Positions 1 to 15,000 of a stretch of 64,000 bases of DNA are shown piece by piece; positions within the stretch are counted from its first letter, which is position 1; every line of letters begins with the position of its first letter. The notes under the pieces were generated by a model. It was not told the DNA's origin and made no database searches. It was given only the letters and a program-made list of their open reading frames with translations. The stretch is from Cladorhizidae sp. MBARI D1340-BT2 (lineage: Eukaryota > Porifera > Demospongiae > Poecilosclerida > Cladorhizidae): contig JAQNBH010000009.1 of the NCBI GenBank assembly GCA_028752905.1, positions 32,221,442 through 32,285,441 on the forward strand, read 5' to 3'. The translations under genes were made by a program, and so were the position numbers.

Positions 1-3000
1 AGCACTCTAGGACTAGACTAGGAGCACTCTAGGACTAGACTAGGAGCACTCTAGGACTAGACTAGGAGCACTCTAGGACTAGACTAGGAGCACTCTAGGA
101 CTAGACTAGGAGCACTCTAGGACTAGACTAGGAGCACTCTAGGGACTAGACTAGGAGCACTCTAGGACTAGACTAGGAGCACTCTAGGGACTAGACTAGG
201 AGCACTCTAGGACTAGACTAGGAGCACTCTAGGACTAGACTAGGAGCACTCTAGGACTAGACTAGGAGCACTCTAGGACTAGACTAGGAGCACTCTAGGA
301 CTAGACTAGGAGCACTCTAGGACTAGACTAGGAGCACTCTAGGACTAGACTAGGAGCACTCTAGGACTAGACTAGGAGCACTCTGGGACTAGACTAGGAG
401 CACTCTAGGGACTAGACTAGGAGCACTCTAGGACTAGACTAGGAGCACTCTAGGGACTAGACTAGGAGCACTCTAGGACTAGACTAGGAGCACTCTAGGA
501 CTAGACTAGGAGCACTCTAGGACTAGACTAGGAGCACTCTAGGACTAGACTAGGAGCACTCTAGGACTAGACTAGGAGCACTCTAGGACTAGACTAGGAG
601 CACTCTAGGACTAGACTAGGAGCACTCTAGGACTAGACTAGGAGCACTCTAGGACTAGACTAGGAGCACTCTAGGACTAGACTAGGAGCACTCTAGGACT
701 AGACTAGGAGCACTCTAGGACTAGACTAGGAGCACTCTAGGACTAGACTAGGAGCACTCTAGGACTAGACTAGGAGCACTCTAGGACTAGACTAGGAGCA
801 CTCTAGGACTAGACTAGGAGCACTCTAGGACTAGACTAGGAGCACTCTAGGACTAGACTAGGAGCACTCTAGGACTAGACTAGGAGCACTCTAGGACTAG
901 ACTAGGAGCACTCTAGGACTAGACTAGGAGCACTCTAGGACTAGACTAGGAGCACTCTAGGACTAGACTAGACTAGGAGCACTCTAGGACTAGACTAGGA
1001 GCACTCTAGGACTAGACTAGGAGCACTCTAGGACTAGACTAGGAGCACTCTAGGACTAGACTAGGAGCACTCTAGGACTAGACTAGGAGCACTCTAGGAC
1101 TAGACTAGGAGCACTCTAGGACTAGACTAGGAGCACTCTAGGACTAGACTAGGAGCACTCTAGGACTAGACTAGGAGCACTCTAGGACTAGACTAGGAGC
1201 ACTCTAGGACTAGACTAGGAGCACTCTAGGACTAGACTAGGAGCACTCTAGGACTAGACTAGGAGCACTCTAGGACTAGACTAGGAGCACTCTAGGACTA
1301 GACTAGGAGCACTCTAGGACTAGACTAGGAGCACTCTAGGACTAGACTAGGAGCACTCTAGGACTAGACTAGGAGCACTCTAGGACTAGACTAGGAGCAC
1401 TCTAGGACTAGACTAGGAGCACTCTAGGACTAGACTAGGAGCACTCTAGGACTAGACTAGGAGCACTCTAGGACTAGACTAGGAGCACTCTAGGACTAGC
1501 ACTCTAGGACTAGACTAGGAGCACTCTAGGACTAGACTAGGAGCACTCTAGGACTAGACTAGGAGCACTCTAGGACTAGACTAGGAGCACTCTAGGACTA
1601 GACTAGGAGCACTCTAGGACTAGACTAGGAGCACTCTAGGACTAGACTAGGAGCACTCTAGGACTAGACTAGGAGCACTCTAGGACTAGACTAGGAGCAC
1701 TCTAGGACTAGACTAGGAGCACTCTAGGACTAGACTAGGAGCACTCTAGGACTAGACTAGGAGCACTCTAGGACTAGACTAGGAGCACTCTAGGACTAGA
1801 CTAGGAGCACTCTAGGACTAGACTAGGAGCACTCTAGGACTAGACTAGGAGCACTCTAGGACTAGACTAGGAGCACTCTAGGACTAGACTAGGAGCACTC
1901 TAGGACTAGACTAGGAGCACTCTAGGACTAGACTAGGAGCACTCTAGGACTAGACTAGGAGCACTCTAGGACTAGACTAGGAGCACTCTAGGACTAGACT
2001 AGGAGCACTCTAGGACTAGACTAGGAGCACTCTAGGACTAGACTAGGAGCACTCTAGGACTAGACTAGGAGCACTCTAGGACTAGACTAGGAGCACTCTA
2101 GGACTAGACTAGGAGCACTCTAGGACTAGACTAGGAGCACTCTAGGACTAGACTAGGAGCACTCTAGGACTAGACTAGGAGCACTCTAGGACTAGACTAG
2201 GAGCACTCTAGGACTAGACTAGGAGCACTCTAGGACTAGACTAGGAGCACTCTAGGACTAGACTAGGAGCACTCTAGGGACTAGACTAGGAGCACTCTAG
2301 GACTAGACTAGGAGCACTCTAGGACTAGACTAGGAGCACTCTAGGGACTAGACTAGGAGCACTCTAGGACTAGACTAGGAGCACTCTAGGACTAGACTAG
2401 GAGCACTCTAGGACTAGACTAGGAGCACTCTAGGGACTAGACTAGGAGCACTCTAGGACTAGACTAGGAGCACTCTAGGACTAGACTAGGAGCACTCTAG
2501 GACTAGACTAGGAGCACTCTAGGACTAGACTAGGAGCACTCTAGGACTAGACTAGGAGCACTCTAGGACTAGACTAGGAGCACTCTAGGACTAGACTAGG
2601 AGCACTCTAGGACTAGACTAGGAGCACTCTAGGACTAGACTAGGAGCACTCTAGGACTAGACTAGGAGCACTCTAGGACTAGACTAGGAGCACTCTAGGA
2701 CTAGACTAGGAGCACTCTAGGACTAGACTAGGAGCACTCTAGGACTAGACTAGGAGCACTCTAGGACTAGACTAGGAGCACTCTAGGACTAGACTAGGAG
2801 CACTCTAGGACTAGACTAGGAGCACTCTAGGACTAGACTAGGAGCACTCTAGGACTAGACTAGGAGCACTCTAGGACTAGACTAGGAGCACTCTAGGACT
2901 AGACTAGGAGCACTCTAGGACTAGACTAGGAGCACTCTAGGACTAGACTAGGAGCACTCTGGGACTAGACTAGGAGCACTCTAGGACTAGACTAGGAGCA

Positions 3001-6000
3001 CTCTGGGACTAGACTAGGAGCACTCTGGGACTAGACTAGGAGCACTCTTGGACTAGACTAGGAGCACTCTAGGACTAGACTAGGAGCACTCTAGGACTAG
3101 ACTAGGAGCACTCTAGGACTAGACTAGGAGCACTCTAGGACTAGACTAGGAGCACTCTAGGACTAGACTAGGAGCACTCTAGGACTAGACTAGGAGCACT
3201 CTAGGACTAGACTAGGAGCACTCTAGGACTAGACTAGGAGCACTCTAGGACTAGACTAGGAGCACTCTAGGACTAGACTAGGAGCACTCTAGGACTAGAC
3301 TAGGAGCACTCTAGGACTAGACTAGGAGCACTCTAGGACTAGACTAGGAGCACTCTAGGACTAGACTAGGAGCACTCTAGGACTAGACTAGGAGCACTCT
3401 AGGACTAGACTAGGAGCACTCTAGGACTAGACTAGGAGCACTCTAGGACTAGACTAGGAGCACTCTAGGACTAGACTAGGAGCACTCTAGGACTAGACTA
3501 GGAGCACTCTAGGACTAGACTAGGAGCACTCTAGGACTAGACTAGGAGCACTCTAGGACTAGACTAGGAGCACTCTAGGACTAGACTAGGAGCACTCTAG
3601 GACTAGACTAGGAGCACTCTAGGACTAGACTAGGAGCACTCTAGGACTAGACTAGGAGCACTCTAGGACTAGACTAGGAGCACTCTAGGACTAGACTAGG
3701 AGCACTCTAGGACTAGACTAGGAGCACTCTAGGACTAGACTAGGAGCACTCTAGGACTAGACTAGGAGCACTCTAGGACTAGACTAGGAGCACTCTAGGA
3801 CTAGACTAGGAGCACTCTAGGACTAGACTAGGAGCACTCTAGGACTAGACTAGGAGCACTCTAGGACTAGACTAGGAGCACTCTAGGACTAGACTAGGAG
3901 CACTCTAGGACTAGACTAGGAGCACTCTAGGACTAGACTAGGAGCACTCTAGGACTAGACTAGGAGCACTCTAGGACTAGACTAGGAGCACTCTAGGACT
4001 AGACTAGGAGCACTCTAGGGACTAGACTAGGAGCACTCTAGGACTAGACTAGGAGCACTCTAGGACTAGACTAGGAGCACTCTAGGACTAGACTAGGAGC
4101 ACTCTAGGACTAGACTAGGAGCACTCTAGGACTAGACTAGGAGCACTCTAGGACTAGACTAGGAGCACTCTAGGACTAGACTAGGAGCACTCTAGGACTA
4201 GACTAGGAGCACTCTAGGACTAGACTAGGAGCACTCTAGGACTAGACTAGGAGCACTCTAGGACTAGACTAGGAGCACTCTAGGACTAGACTAGGAGCAC
4301 TCTAGGACTAGACTAGGAGCACTCTAGGACTAGACTAGGAGCACTCTAGGACTAGACTAGGAGCACTCTAGGACTAGACTAGGAGCACTCTAGGACTAGA
4401 CTAGGAGCACTCTAGGACTAGACTAGGAGCACTCTAGGACTAGACTAGGAGCACTCTAGGACTAGACTAGGAGCACTCTAGGACTAGACTAGGAGCACTC
4501 TAGGACTAGACTAGGAGCACTCTAGGACTAGACTAGGAGCACTCTAGGACTAGACTAGGAGCACTCTAGGACTAGACTAGGAGCACTCTAGGACTAGACT
4601 AGGAGCACTCTAGGACTAGACTAGGAGCACTCTAGGACTAGACTAGGAGCACTCTAGGACTAGACTAGGAGCACTCTAGGACTAGACTAGGAGCACTCTA
4701 GGACTAGACTAGGAGCACTCTAGGACTAGACTAGGAGCACTCTAGGACTAGACTAGGAGCACTCTAGGACTAGACTAGGAGCACTCTAGGACTAGACTAG
4801 GAGCACTCTAGGACTAGACTAGGAGCACTCTAGGACTAGACTAGGAGCACTCTAGGACTAGACTAGGAGCACTCTAGGACTAGACTAGGAGCACTCTAGG
4901 ACTAGACTAGGAGCACTCTAGGACTAGACTAGGAGCACTCTAGGACTAGACTAGGAGCACTCTAGGACTAGACTAGGAGCACTCTAGGACTAGACTAGGA
5001 GCACTCTAGGACTAGACTAGGAGCACTCTAGGACTAGACTAGGAGCACTCTAGGACTAGACTAGGAGCACTCTAGGACTAGACTAGGAGCACTCTAGGAC
5101 TAGACTAGGAGCACTCTAGGACTAGACTAGGAGCACTCTAGGACTAGACTAGGAGCACTCTAGGACTAGACTAGGAGCACTCTAGGACTAGACTAGGAGC
5201 ACTCTAGGACTAGACTAGGAGCACTCTAGGACTAGACTAGGAGCACTCTAGGACTAGACTAGGAGCACTCTAGGACTAGACTAGGAGCACTCTAGGACTA
5301 GACTAGGAGCACTCTAGGACTAGACTAGGAGCACTCTAGGACTAGACTAGGAGCACTCTAGGACTAGACTAGGAGCACTCTAGGACTAGACTAGGAGCAC
5401 TCTAGGACTAGACTAGGAGCACTCTAGGACTAGACTAGGAGCACTCTAGGACTAGACTAGGAGCACTCTAGGACTAGACTAGGAGCACTCTAGGACTAGA
5501 CTAGGAGCACTCTAGGACTAGACTAGGAGCACTCTAGGACTAGACTAGGAGCACTCTAGGACTAGACTAGGAGCACTCTAGGACTAGACTAGGAGCACTC
5601 TAGGACTAGACTAGGAGCACTCTAGGACTAGACTAGGAGCACTCTAGGACTAGACTAGGAGCACTCTAGGACTAGACTAGGAGCACTCTAGGACTAGACT
5701 AGGAGCACTCTAGGACTAGACTAGGAGCACTCTAGGACTAGACTAGGAGCACTCTAGGACTAGACTAGGAGCACTCTAGGACTAGACTAGGAGCACTCTA
5801 GGACTAGACTAGGAGCACTCTAGGACTAGACTAGGAGCACTCTAGGACTAGACNNNNNNNNNNNNNNNNNNNNNNNNNNNNNNNNNNNNNNNNNNNNNNN
5901 NNNNNNNNNNNNNNNNNNNNNNNNNNNNNNNNNNNNNNNNNNNNNNNNNNNNNACTAGGAGCACTCTAGGACTAGACTAGGAGCACTCTAGGACTAGACT

Positions 6001-9000
6001 AGGAGCACTCTAGGACTAGACTAGGAGCACTCTAGGACTAGACTAGGAGCACTCTAGGACTAGACTAGGAGCACTCTAGGGCTAGACTAGGAGCACTCTA
6101 GGACTAGACTAGGAGCACTCTAGGACTAGACTAGGAGCACTCTAGGACTAGACTAGGAGCACTCTAGGACTAGACTAGGAGCACTCTAGGACTAGACTAG
6201 GAGCACTCTAGGACTAGACTAGGAGCACTCTAGGACTAGACTAGGAGCACTCTAGGACTAGACTAGGAGCACTCTAGGACTAGACTAGGAGCACTCTAGG
6301 ACTAGACTAGGAGCACTCTAGGACTAGACTAGGAGCACTCTAGGACTAGACTAGGAGCACTCTAGGACTAGACTAGGAGCACTCTAGGACTAGACTAGGA
6401 GCACTCTAGGACTAGACTAGGAGCACTCTAGGACTAGACTAGGAGCACTCTAGGACTAGACTAGGAGCACTCTAGGACTAGACTAGGAGCACTCTAGGAC
6501 TAGACTAGGAGCACTCTAGGACTAGACTAGGAGCACTCTAGGACTAGACTAGGAGCACTCTAGGACTAGACTAGGAGCACTCTAGGACTAGACTAGGAGC
6601 ACTCTAGGACTAGACTAGGAGCACTCTAGGACTAGACTAGGAGCACTCTAGGACTAGACTAGGAGCACTCTAGGACTAGACTAGGAGCACTCTAGGACTA
6701 GACTAGGAGCACTCTAGGACTAGACTAGGAGCACTCTAGGACTAGACTAGGAGCACTCTAGGACTAGACTAGGAGCACTCTAGGACTAGACTAGGAGCAC
6801 TCTAGGACTAGACTAGGAGCACTCTAGGACTAGACTAGGAGCACTCTAGGACTAGACTAGGAGCACTCTAGGACTAGACTAGGAGCACTCTAGGACTAGA
6901 CTAGGAGCACTCTAGGACTAGACTAGGAGCACTCTAGGACTAGACTAGGAGCACTCTAGGACTAGACTAGGAGCACTCTAGGACTAGACTAGGAGCACTC
7001 TAGGACTAGACTAGGAGCACTCTAGGACTAGACTAGGAGCACTCTAGGACTAGACTAGGAGCACTCTAGGACTAGACTAGGAGCACTCTAGGACTAGACT
7101 AGGAGCACTCTAGGACTAGACTAGGAGCACTCTAGGACTAGACTAGGAGCACTCTAGGACTAGACTAGGAGCACTCTAGGACTAGACTAGGAGCACTCTA
7201 GGACTAGACTAGGAGCACTCTAGGACTAGACTAGGAGCACTCTAGGACTAGACTAGGAGCACTCTAGGACTAGACTAGGAGCACTCTAGGACTAGACTAG
7301 GAGCACTCTAGGACTAGACTAGGAGCACTCTAGGACTAGACTAGGAGCACTCTAGGACTAGACTAGGAGCACTCTAGGACTAGACTAGGAGCACTCTAGG
7401 ACTAGACTAGGAGCACTCTAGGACTAGACTAGGAGCACTCTAGGACTAGACTAGGAGCACTCTAGGACTAGACTAGGAGCACTCTAGGACTAGACTAGGA
7501 GCACTCTAGGACTAGACTAGGAGCACTCTAGGACTAGACTAGGAGCACTCTAGGACTAGACTAGGAGCACTCTAGGACTAGACTAGGAGCACTCTAGGAC
7601 TAGACTAGGAGCACTCTAGGACTAGACTAGGAGCACTCTAGGACTAGACTAGGAGCACTCTAGGACTAGACTAGGAGCACTCTAGGACTAGACTAGGAGC
7701 ACTCTAGGACTAGACTAGGAGCACTCTAGGACTAGACTAGGAGCACTCTAGGACTAGACTAGGAGCACTCTAGGACTAGACTAGGAGCACTCTAGGACTA
7801 GACTAGGAGCACTCTAGGACTAGACTAGGAGCACTCTAGGACTAGACTAGGAGCACTCTAGGACTAGACTAGGAGCACTCTAGGACTAGACTAGGAGCAC
7901 TCTAGGACTAGACTAGGAGCACTCTAGGACTAGACTAGGAGCACTCTAGGACTAGACTAGGAGCACTCTAGGACTAGACTAGGAGCACTCTAGGACTAGA
8001 CTAGGAGCACTCTAGGACTAGACTAGGAGCACTCTAGGACTAGACTAGGAGCACTCTAGGACTAGACTAGGAGCACTCTAGGACTAGACTAGGAGCACTC
8101 TAGGACTAGACTAGGAGCACTCTAGGACTAGACTAGGAGCACTCTAGGACTAGACTAGGAGCACTCTAGGACTAGACTAGGAGCACTCTAGGACTAGACT
8201 AGGAGCACTCTAGGACTAGACTAGGAGCACTCTAGGACTAGACTAGGAGCACTCTAGGACTAGACTAGGAGCACTCTAGGACTAGACTAGGAGCACTCTA
8301 GGACTAGACTAGGAGCACTCTAGGACTAGACTAGGAGCACTCTAGGACTAGACTAGGAGCACTCTAGGACTAGACTAGGAGCACTCTAGGACTAGACTAG
8401 GAGCACTCTAGGACTAGACTAGGAGCACTCTAGGACTAGACTAGGAGCACTCTAGGACTAGACTAGGAGCACTCTAGGACTAGACTAGGAGCACTCTAGG
8501 ACTAGACTAGGAGCACTCTAGGACTAGACTAGGAGCACTCTAGGACTAGACTAGGAGCACTCTAGGACTAGACTAGGAGCACTCTAGGACTAGACTAGGA
8601 GCACTCTAGGACTAGACTAGGAGCACTCTAGGACTAGACTAGGAGCACTCTAGGACTAGACTAGGAGCACTCTAGGACTAGACTAGGAGCACTCTAGGAC
8701 TAGACTAGGAGCACTCTAGGACTAGACTAGGAGCACTCTAGGACTAGACTAGGAGCACTCTAGGACTAGACTAGGAGCACTCTAGGACTAGACTAGGAGC
8801 ACTCTAGGACTAGACTAGGAGCACTCTAGGACTAGACTAGGAGCACTCTAGGACTAGACTAGGAGCACTCTAGGACTAGACTAGGAGCACTCTAGGACTA
8901 GACTAGGAGCACTCTAGGACTAGACTAGGAGCACTCTAGGACTAGACTAGGAGCACTCTAGGACTAGACTAGGAGCACTCTAGGACTAGACTAGGAGCAC

Positions 9001-12000
9001 TCTAGGACTAGACTAGGAGCACTCTAGGACTAGACTAGGAGCACTCTAGGACTAGACTAGGAGCACTCTAGGACTAGACTAGGAGCACTCTAGGACTAGA
9101 CTAGGAGCACTCTAGGACTAGACTAGGAGCACTCTAGGACTAGACTAGGAGCACTCTAGGACTAGACTAGGAGCACTCTAGGACTAGACTAGGAGCACTC
9201 TAGGACTAGACTAGGAGCACTCTAGGACTAGACTAGGAGCACTCTAGGACTAGACTAGGAGCACTCTAGGACTAGACTAGGAGCACTCTAGGACTAGACT
9301 AGGAGCACTCTAGGACTAGACTAGGAGCACTCTAGGACTAGACTAGGAGCACTCTAGGACTAGACTAGGAGCACTCTAGGACTAGACTAGGAGCACTCTA
9401 GGACTAGACTAGGAGCACTCTAGGACTAGACTAGGAGCACTCTAGGACTAGACTAGGAGCACTCTAGGACTAGACTAGGAGCACTCTAGGACTAGACTAG
9501 GAGCACTCTAGGACTAGACTAGGAGCACTCTAGGACTAGACTAGGAGCACTCTAGGACTAGACTAGGAGCACTCTAGGACTAGACTAGGAGCACTCTAGG
9601 ACTAGACTAGGAGCACTCTAGGACTAGACTAGGAGCACTCTAGGACTAGACTAGGAGCACTCTAGGACTAGACTAGGAGCACTCTAGGACTAGACTAGGA
9701 GCACTCTAGGACTAGACTAGGAGCACTCTAGGACTAGACTAGGAGCACTCTAGGACTAGACTAGGAGCACTCTAGGACTAGACTAGGAGCACTCTAGGAC
9801 TAGACTAGGAGCACTCTAGGACTAGACTAGGAGCACTCTAGGACTAGACTAGGAGCACTCTAGGACTAGACTAGGAGCACTCTAGGACTAGACTAGGAGC
9901 ACTCTAGGACTAGACTAGGAGCACTCTAGGACTAGACTAGGAGCACTCTAGGACTAGACTAGGAGCACTCTAGGACTAGACTAGGAGCACTCTAGGACTA
10001 GACTAGGAGCACTCTAGGACTAGACTAGGAGCACTCTAGGACTAGACTAGGAGCACTCTAGGACTAGACTAGGAGCACTCTAGGACTAGACTAGGAGCAC
10101 TCTAGGACTAGACTAGGAGCACTCTAGGACTAGACTAGGAGCACTCTAGGACTAGACTAGGAGCACTCTAGGACTAGACTAGGAGCACTCTAGGACTAGA
10201 CTAGGAGCACTCTAGGACTAGACTAGGAGCACTCTAGGACTAGACTAGGAGCACTCTAGGACTAGACTAGGAGCACTCTAGGACTAGACTAGGAGCACTC
10301 TAGGACTAGACTAGGAGCACTCTAGGACTAGACTAGGAGCACTCTAGGACTAGACTAGGAGCACTCTAGGACTAGACTAGGAGCACTCTAGGACTAGACT
10401 AGGAGCACTCTAGGACTAGACTAGGAGCACTCTAGGACTAGACTAGGAGCACTCTAGGACTAGACTAGGAGCACTCTAGGACTAGACTAGGAGCACTCTA
10501 GGACTAGACTAGGAGCACTCTAGGACTAGACTAGGAGCACTCTAGGACTAGACTAGGAGCACTCTAGGACTAGACTAGGAGCACTCTAGGACTAGACTAG
10601 GAGCACTCTAGGACTAGACTAGGAGCACTCTAGGACTAGACTAGGAGCACTCTAGGACTAGACTAGGAGCACTCTAGGACTAGACTAGGAGCACTCTAGG
10701 ACTAGACTAGGAGCACTCTAGGACTAGACTAGGAGCACTCTAGGACTAGACTAGGAGCACTCTAGGACTAGACTAGGAGCACTCTAGGACTAGACTAGGA
10801 GCACTCTAGGACTAGACTAGGAGCACTCTAGGACTAGACTAGGAGCACTCTAGGACTAGACTAGGAGCACTCTAGGACTAGACTAGGAGCACTCTAGGAC
10901 TAGACTAGGAGCACTCTAGGACTAGACTAGGAGCACTCTAGGACTAGACTAGGAGCACTCTAGGACTAGACTAGGAGCACTCTAGGACTAGACTAGGAGC
11001 ACTCTAGGACTAGACTAGGAGCACTCTAGGACTAGACTAGGAGCACTCTAGGACTAGACTAGGAGCACTCTAGGACTAGACTAGGAGCACTCTAGGACTA
11101 GACTAGGAGCACTCTAGGACTAGACTAGGAGCACTCTAGGACTAGACTAGGAGCACTCTAGGACTAGACTAGGAGCACTCTAGGACTAGACTAGGAGCAC
11201 TCTAGGACTAGACTAGGAGCACTCTAGGACTAGACTAGGAGCACTCTAGGACTAGACTAGGAGCACTCTAGGACTAGACTAGGAGCACTCTAGGACTAGA
11301 CTAGGAGCACTCTAGGACTAGACTAGGAGCACTCTAGGACTAGACTAGGAGCACTCTAGGACTAGACTAGGAGCACTCTAGGACTAGACTAGGAGCACTC
11401 TAGGACTAGACTAGGAGCACTCTAGGACTAGACTAGGAGCACTCTAGGACTAGACTAGGAGCACTCTAGGACTAGACTAGGAGCACTCTAGGACTAGACT
11501 AGGAGCACTCTAGGACTAGACTAGGAGCACTCTAGGACTAGACTAGGAGCACTCTAGGACTAGACTAGGAGCACTCTAGGACTAGACTAGGAGCACTCTA
11601 GGACTAGACTAGGAGCACTCTAGGACTAGACTAGGAGCACTCTAGGACTAGACTAGGAGCACTCTAGGACTAGACTAGGAGCACTCTAGGACTAGACTAG
11701 GAGCACTCTAGGACTAGACTAGGAGCACTCTAGGACTAGACTAGGAGCACTCTAGGACTAGACTAGGAGCACTCTAGGACTAGACTAGGAGCACTCTAGG
11801 ACTAGACTAGGAGCACTCTAGGACTAGACTAGGAGCACTCTAGGACTAGACTAGGAGCACTCTAGGACTAGACTAGGAGCACTCTAGGACTAGACTAGGA
11901 GCACTCTAGGACTAGACTAGGAGCACTCTAGGACTAGACTAGGAGCACTCTAGGACTAGACTAGGAGCACTCTAGGACTAGACTAGGAGCACTCTAGGAC

Positions 12001-15000
12001 TAGACTAGGAGCACTCTAGGACTAGACTAGGAGCACTCTAGGACTAGACTAGGAGCACTCTAGGACTAGACTAGGAGCACTCTAGGACTAGACTAGGAGC
12101 ACTCTAGGACTAGACTAGGAGCACTCTAGGACTAGACTAGGAGCACTCTAGGACTAGACTAGGAGCACTCTAGGACTAGACTAGGAGCACTCTAGGACTA
12201 GACTAGGAGCACTCTAGGACTAGACTAGGAGCACTCTAGGACTAGACTAGGAGCACTCTAGGACTAGACTAGGAGCACTCTAGGACTAGACTAGGAGCAC
12301 TCTAGGACTAGACTAGGAGCACTCTAGGACTAGACTAGGAGCACTCTAGGACTAGACTAGGAGCACTCTAGGACTAGACTAGGAGCACTCTAGGACTAGA
12401 CTAGGAGCACTCTAGGACTAGACTAGGAGCACTCTAGGACTAGACTAGGAGCACTCTAGGACTAGACTAGGAGCACTCTAGGACTAGACTAGGAGCACTC
12501 TAGGACTAGACTAGGAGCACTCTAGGACTAGACTAGGAGCACTCTAGGACTAGACTAGGAGCACTCTAGGACTAGACTAGGAGCACTCTAGGACTAGACT
12601 AGGAGCACTCTGGACTAGACTAGGAGCACTCTAGGACTAGACTAGGAGCACTCTAGGACTAGACTAGGAGCACTCTAGGACTAGACTAGGAGCACTCTAG
12701 GACTAGACTAGGAGCACTCTAGGACTAGACTAGGAGCACTCTAGGACTAGACTAGGAGCACTCTAGGACTAGACTAGGAGCACTCTAGGACTAGACTAGG
12801 AGCACTCTAGGACTAGACTAGGAGCACTCTAGGACTAGACTAGGAGCACTCTAGGACTAGACTAGGAGCACTCTAGGACTAGACTAGGAGCACTCTAGGA
12901 CTAGACTAGGAGCACTCTAGGACTAGACTAGGAGCACTCTAGGACTAGACTAGGAGCACTCTAGGACTAGACTAGGAGCACTCTAGGACTAGACTAGGAG
13001 CACTCTAGGACTAGACTAGGAGCACTCTAGGACTAGACTAGGAGCACTCTAGGACTAGACTAGGAGCACTCTAGGACTAGACTAGGAGCACTCTAGGACT
13101 AGACTAGGAGCACTCTAGGACTAGACTAGGAGCACTCTAGGACTAGACTAGGAGCACTCTAGGACTAGACTAGGAGCACTCTAGGACTAGACTAGGAGCA
13201 CTCTAGGACTAGACTAGGAGCACTCTAGGACTAGACTAGGAGCACTCTAGGACTAGACTAGGAGCACTCTAGGACTAGACTAGGAGCACTCTAGGACTAG
13301 ACTAGGAGCACTCTAGGACTAGACTAGGAGCACTCTAGGACTAGACTAGGAGCACTCTAGGACTAGACTAGGAGCACTCTAGGACTAGACTAGGAGCACT
13401 CTAGGACTAGACTAGGAGCACTCTAGGACTAGACTAGGAGCACTCTAGGACTAGACTAGGAGCACTCTAGGACTAGACTAGGAGCACTCTAGGACTAGAC
13501 TAGGAGCACTCTAGGACTAGACTAGGAGCACTCTAGGACTAGACTAGGAGCACTCTAGGACTAGACTAGGAGCACTCTAGGACTAGACTAGGAGCACTCT
13601 AGGACTAGACTAGGAGCACTCTAGGACTAGACTAGGAGCACTCTAGGACTAGACTAGGAGCACTCTAGGACTAGACTAGGAGCACTCTAGGACTAGACTA
13701 GGAGCACTCTAGGACTAGACTAGGAGCACTCTAGGACTAGACTAGGAGCACTCTAGGACTAGACTAGGAGCACTCTAGGACTAGACTAGGAGCACTCTAG
13801 GACTAGACTAGGAGCACTCTAGGACTAGACTAGGAGCACTCTAGGACTAGACTAGGAGCACTCTAGGACTAGACTAGGAGCACTCTAGGACTAGACTAGG
13901 AGCACTCTAGGACTAGACTAGGAGCACTCTAGGACTAGACTAGGAGCACTCTAGGACTAGACTAGGAGCACTCTAGGACTAGACTAGGAGCACTCTAGGA
14001 CTAGACTAGGAGCACTCTAGGACTAGACTAGGAGCACTCTAGGACTAGACTAGGAGCACTCTAGGACTAGACTAGGAGCACTCTAGGACTAGACTAGGAG
14101 CACTCTAGGACTAGACTAGGAGCACTCTAGGACTAGACTAGGAGCACTCTAGGACTAGACTAGGAGCACTCTAGGACTAGACTAGGAGCACTCTAGGACT
14201 AGACTAGGAGCACTCTAGGACTAGACTAGGAGCACTCTAGGACTAGACTAGGAGCACTCTAGGACTAGACTAGGAGCACTCTAGGACTAGACTAGGAGCA
14301 CTCTAGGACTAGACTAGGAGCACTCTAGGACTAGACTAGGAGCACTCTAGGACTAGACTAGGAGCACTCTAGGACTAGACTAGGAGCACTCTAGGACTAG
14401 ACTAGGAGCACTCTAGGACTAGACTAGGAGCACTCTAGGACTAGACTAGGAGCACTCTAGGACTAGACTAGGAGCACTCTAGGACTAGACTAGGAGCACT
14501 CTAGGACTAGACTAGGAGCACTCTAGGACTAGACTAGGAGCACTCTAGGACTAGACTAGGAGCACTCTAGGACTAGACTAGGAGCACTCTAGGACTAGAC
14601 TAGGAGCACTCTAGGACTAGACTAGGAGCACTCTAGGACTAGACTAGGAGCACTCTAGGACTAGACTAGGAGCACTCTAGGACTAGACTAGGAGCACTCT
14701 AGGACTAGACTAGGAGCACTCTAGGACTAGACTAGGAGCACTCTAGGACTAGACTAGGAGCACTCTAGGACTAGACTAGGAGCACTCTAGGACTAGACTA
14801 GGAGCACTCTAGGACTAGACTAGGAGCACTCTAGGACTAGACTAGGAGCACTCTAGGACTAGACTAGGAGCACTCTAGGACTAGACTAGGAGCACTCTAG
14901 GACTAGACTAGGAGCACTCTAGGACTAGACTAGGAGCACTCTAGGACTAGACTAGGAGCACTCTAGGACTAGACTAGGAGCACTCTAGGACTAGACTAGG

